Below, piece after piece: positions 16,908-18,584 of a stretch of 18,584 bases of DNA. Made by a program: the position numbers and the translations under genes. The notes under the pieces were generated by a model. It did not search any database. It had not been told where the DNA came from and saw only the letters and a list, made by a program, of their open reading frames with translations. This DNA is from Cyclostephanos tholiformis (taxonomy: Eukaryota; Bacillariophyta; Thalassiosirophyceae; Thalassiosirales; Thalassiosiraceae): NCBI GenBank assembly GCA_036939975.1, contig JALLPB010000796.1, positions 1 through 18,584 of the forward strand, given 5' to 3'. How positions within the stretch are numbered: position 1 is the stretch's first letter; the number at the start of each line of letters is the position of its first letter.

Positions 16908-18383
16908 TCAAATAGCATTGAGAATAGCATCAAGCTGATTCTCAAGACGTTCAATGAGCTGCTCGATCGCAACTGTAGACCTTCCGTTTGCAATGGCGGC
17001 ACTGTGACGCTGATTGGCACTAGCAAGTGCAGCCTCCAGACGAGCTTGGCGACGTTCGTCCGCACTCGGCAAAAAAGAATTGAGGTTTGCGATACCCCTA
17101 GCAACCTCTTGATTCATTTGTGCAAGCAAGGCGACCTGATCGGGATTCCTGCCACGGATACCTGTAGGCAACACCGCTTGAGGGTCACCAATGTTACCCG
17201 CTGCGATGAAAGTTTGTTGACGCTGTGTGGCTTGGTTCCTTCCAAGAACCCCATGATTGACTGCTGCTGCGACAGGTACGTTGGCTGCGGGAGTGTTCAC
17301 CGCTACGTTTTGAGCAACGGCAGCTTGAGCAACATCAGAACCAGGAGCGACAGGTGCGGGAGCTACTGTTGTGGCAGGAGCAACAAATCCACCGGGAAGA
17401 TTAGCTGGGGCAATTGGCATTAATCCAATGAATTCAACCTCAAGATCGTCATCATCCTCAACACTTATGGGAGTGGCAATGCGGCCATTGTTACCCTGAG
17501 CATTACCTGTGACAAGGGAATATAAAAGGTTCAACAAAGTCTCTAAAAAAAGGTGCAATTTGATAACAATACTCTTACGAGTGTCCACTGACCGCGTCCT
17601 CTGAGCAAGCTCAGCCAACGCTATCTCTTGGTTGTGAGTGAGATCAAATCCGAGGTTAGCAGGAGCTGCGACGCCTATGCCAGGGGGGACAAGACCCATG
17701 CCTCGATTGGCAGCTTGCAAGCGACCCTGGTGCTGGACCTGCCGCGCAACAGTAGCCTCCTTTGCTGCTATTGCTGCAATGCGCTCAACCATGAGATCAT
17801 TGGCCAAGATCTGGACTTGTGATGGTGCAGCCTCACCCGCAAGAAAAGCTGCATGATGAAAATCCAAGGCAGCCATGACAGACTTGCGGAACTTGGCAAC
17901 TCCTTCACGAGGATTAGACCACATTGCCCATGCTCGACCAGTCCCATTGATGGGATTGAAGTACTGATCAAAAATGTTCTGCCATGCAGAAATGGCTCGC
18001 TGGCTGCGAGCGCCCGACTCAACGTGAACCCTACGCTCGGCCATGAGCTGAAAAATGACAATCAAATGCTCATGCATGTTGGGCCTAATGATCCTCGCAG
18101 GGCCTGGGAAACCTATCCCCCGGCGGACACCATGACGGACACCACTATTATTCCCCCCCCCGCCATCGCCATCATTCCCTCTAACACTGCCGTCACCTCC
18201 CACATCTCCCCCAACAAGAATGACAGCAATAATAGCAGCGCTAATGAAGGCGAAAGATGCCATGACCACAATCACAGCCCCAGTCGAGTGCTGAGCCTTA
18301 GATTGTTTTCCTCGGAGAAATCGTCTCGGGGCAATGACAGCACCTCCATCACCACCACCCCACTCATAACCCCTGGAAATCAT
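16908..18383 (-). CDS. Single-pass membrane protein of unknown family, two exons
   Basis: Exons are 18383-17579 and 17506-16908, giving about 467 aa. I do not recognise the family. From the N-terminus there is a basic stretch with RRFLRGKQSK, one clear membrane helix (about residues 35-57, ending FISAAIIAVILVGG) and a Gly/Asp/Asn-rich spacer. A conserved-looking core follows, rich in aromatic and charged residues, with SAWQNIFDQYFNPING, RAWAMWSNPREGVAKFRKS and ALDFHHAAFLAGEA. After an Ala/Glu/Gln helix region and an acidic VEDDDDLEVEF comes a long Ala/Pro/Val-rich linker. The end (about residues 390-467) is charged, helical and likely a coiled coil. Base composition is closer to the transposon than to the GC-rich neighbours. 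It could be a lineage-specific gene or a protein carried by an unrecognised mobile element. The ATG at 18383 is the first in frame. Confidence 0.65.
   Translation of the reverse strand: MISRGYEWGGGDGGAVIAPRRFLRGKQSKAQHSTGAVIVVMASFAFISAAIIAVILVGGDVGGDGSVRGNDGDGGGGNNSGVRHGVRRGIGFPGPARIIRPNMHEHLIVIFQLMAERRVHVESGARSQRAISAWQNIFDQYFNPINGTGRAWAMWSNPREGVAKFRKSVMAALDFHHAAFLAGEAAPSQVQILANDLMVERIAAIAAKEATVARQVQHQGRLQAANRGMGLVPPGIGVAAPANLGFDLTHNQEIALAELAQRTRSVDTRKSIVIKLHLFLETLLNLLYSLVTGNAQGNNGRIATPISVEDDDDLEVEFIGLMPIAPANLPGGFVAPATTVAPAPVAPGSDVAQAAVAQNVAVNTPAANVPVAAAVNHGVLGRNQATQRQQTFIAAGNIGDPQAVLPTGIRGRNPDQVALLAQMNQEVARGIANLNSFLPSADERRQARLEAALASANQRHSAAIANGRSTVAIEQLIERLENQLDAILNAI
17507..17578 (-). other. 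72-bp intron, in frame and stop-free, in the unknown membrane protein gene
   Basis: On the minus strand it starts GTAAGA at 17578 and ends GTCACAG at 17507, phase 1. It is exactly 24 codons without a stop. If retained, it would add a largely hydrophobic insert (LFLETLLNLLYSLV). It could be mistaken for coding sequence. Confidence 0.7.
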
Positions 18384-18517
18384 AAGGCGGGGACAAGCAC
18401 CAGAGCAGCGCGAAGAGCAGCGGAACAGAACAGAGCGTTGGGATAAATAACAATAATAATAGCAAAAAATTGTGTTGTGCGATTCTTTTATGTTAGTGGT
18501 TTTATATAGTAAATAAA

Positions 18518-18583
18518 TTATTTGCTCGAACCTTTGCGCACTCTAGCCTCTTGCGCTGCCTCTAAAGCCACAACGGCGCAAAC
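18518..18583 (-). CDS. Possible C-terminal end of a further minus-strand gene (partial)
   Basis: The minus strand is open from the window edge for 21 codons and ends at TAA (18518-18520). The peptide VALEAAQEARVRKGSSK looks like a helical, charged protein C-terminus. It is too short to identify and may be chance. The AT-rich gap 18384-18517 would then be intergenic. Confidence 0.25.
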   Translation of the reverse strand, partial: VCAVVALEAAQEARVRKGSSK

Positions 18584-18584
18584 T

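Noticed and set aside
6961..18383. Homology between the Harbinger accessory protein (WAMMSDKWNDPFFSPS) and the unknown membrane protein (RAWAMWSNPREGV)
   Set aside because: The likeness is limited to a few Trp/Met residues and the surrounding order differs; not supportable without a profile search.
1..18584. tRNA, rRNA, CRISPR arrays, LTR retrotransposons
   Set aside because: Looked for cloverleaf-like, array-like or long terminal repeats by eye and found none convincing.

Overview
The window is nuclear DNA from a eukaryotic alga, most likely a diatom or close stramenopile. It has short GT-AG introns (72-213 bp) with GTGAGT/GTAAGT-type donors. One enzyme carries a diatom-style plastid presequence with an ASAFAP-like motif (ASFVAP). 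There is also an HMG-box protein and a PIF/Harbinger DNA transposon. No prokaryotic, viral, rRNA, tRNA or CRISPR feature was seen. The species cannot be named from the sequence.

Layout, left to right: (1) 169-2965 (+), a MYND zinc finger joined to a UBE3D-like (HECT_2) E2-binding domain; its frame is broken only by a 73-bp assembly artefact around the single N at 2069. (2) 3180-4717 (-), a two-exon HMG-box gene with an internal 420-bp-offset duplication. (3) 5353-8687, a complete 3335-bp PIF/Harbinger element with 32-bp terminal inverted repeats (30/32 matching) and a TTA target-site duplication. It carries a DDE transposase (+) with one frameshift and a convergent accessory gene (-). (4) 9096-11369 (+), a two-exon transketolase. 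(5) 11693-12973 (-), a fatty acid hydroxylase/sterol desaturase superfamily membrane enzyme. (6) 13202-14776 (+), a plastid-targeted SAM methyltransferase like the plant plastoglobule methyltransferases. (7) 14887-16728 (-), a three-exon branched-chain aminotransferase whose first exon needs three single-base frame corrections. (8) 16908-18383 (-), a two-exon single-pass membrane protein of unknown family. (9) A possible C-terminal fragment of another minus-strand gene at the right edge.

The host genes are metabolic or housekeeping genes with no operon-like link: pentose phosphate/Calvin chemistry, lipid modification, plastid methylation, branched-chain amino acids and ubiquitin. Genes 5 and 6 are divergent across 228 bp and may share a promoter. 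Genes 1/2, 4/5 and 6/7 are convergent. Composition is mosaic: about 150-2700 and 11700-16700 are rich in TCG/CGA/GAC triplets and CpG, whereas the HMG gene, the transposon and the right-hand unknown gene are AT-richer.

I did not find a new multi-gene system. The points most worth following up are the MYND-HECT_2 fusion, the Harbinger element with hairpin-rich ends and a divergent accessory protein, the clustered frame breaks in the aminotransferase, two stop-free in-frame introns, and the unknown membrane protein.
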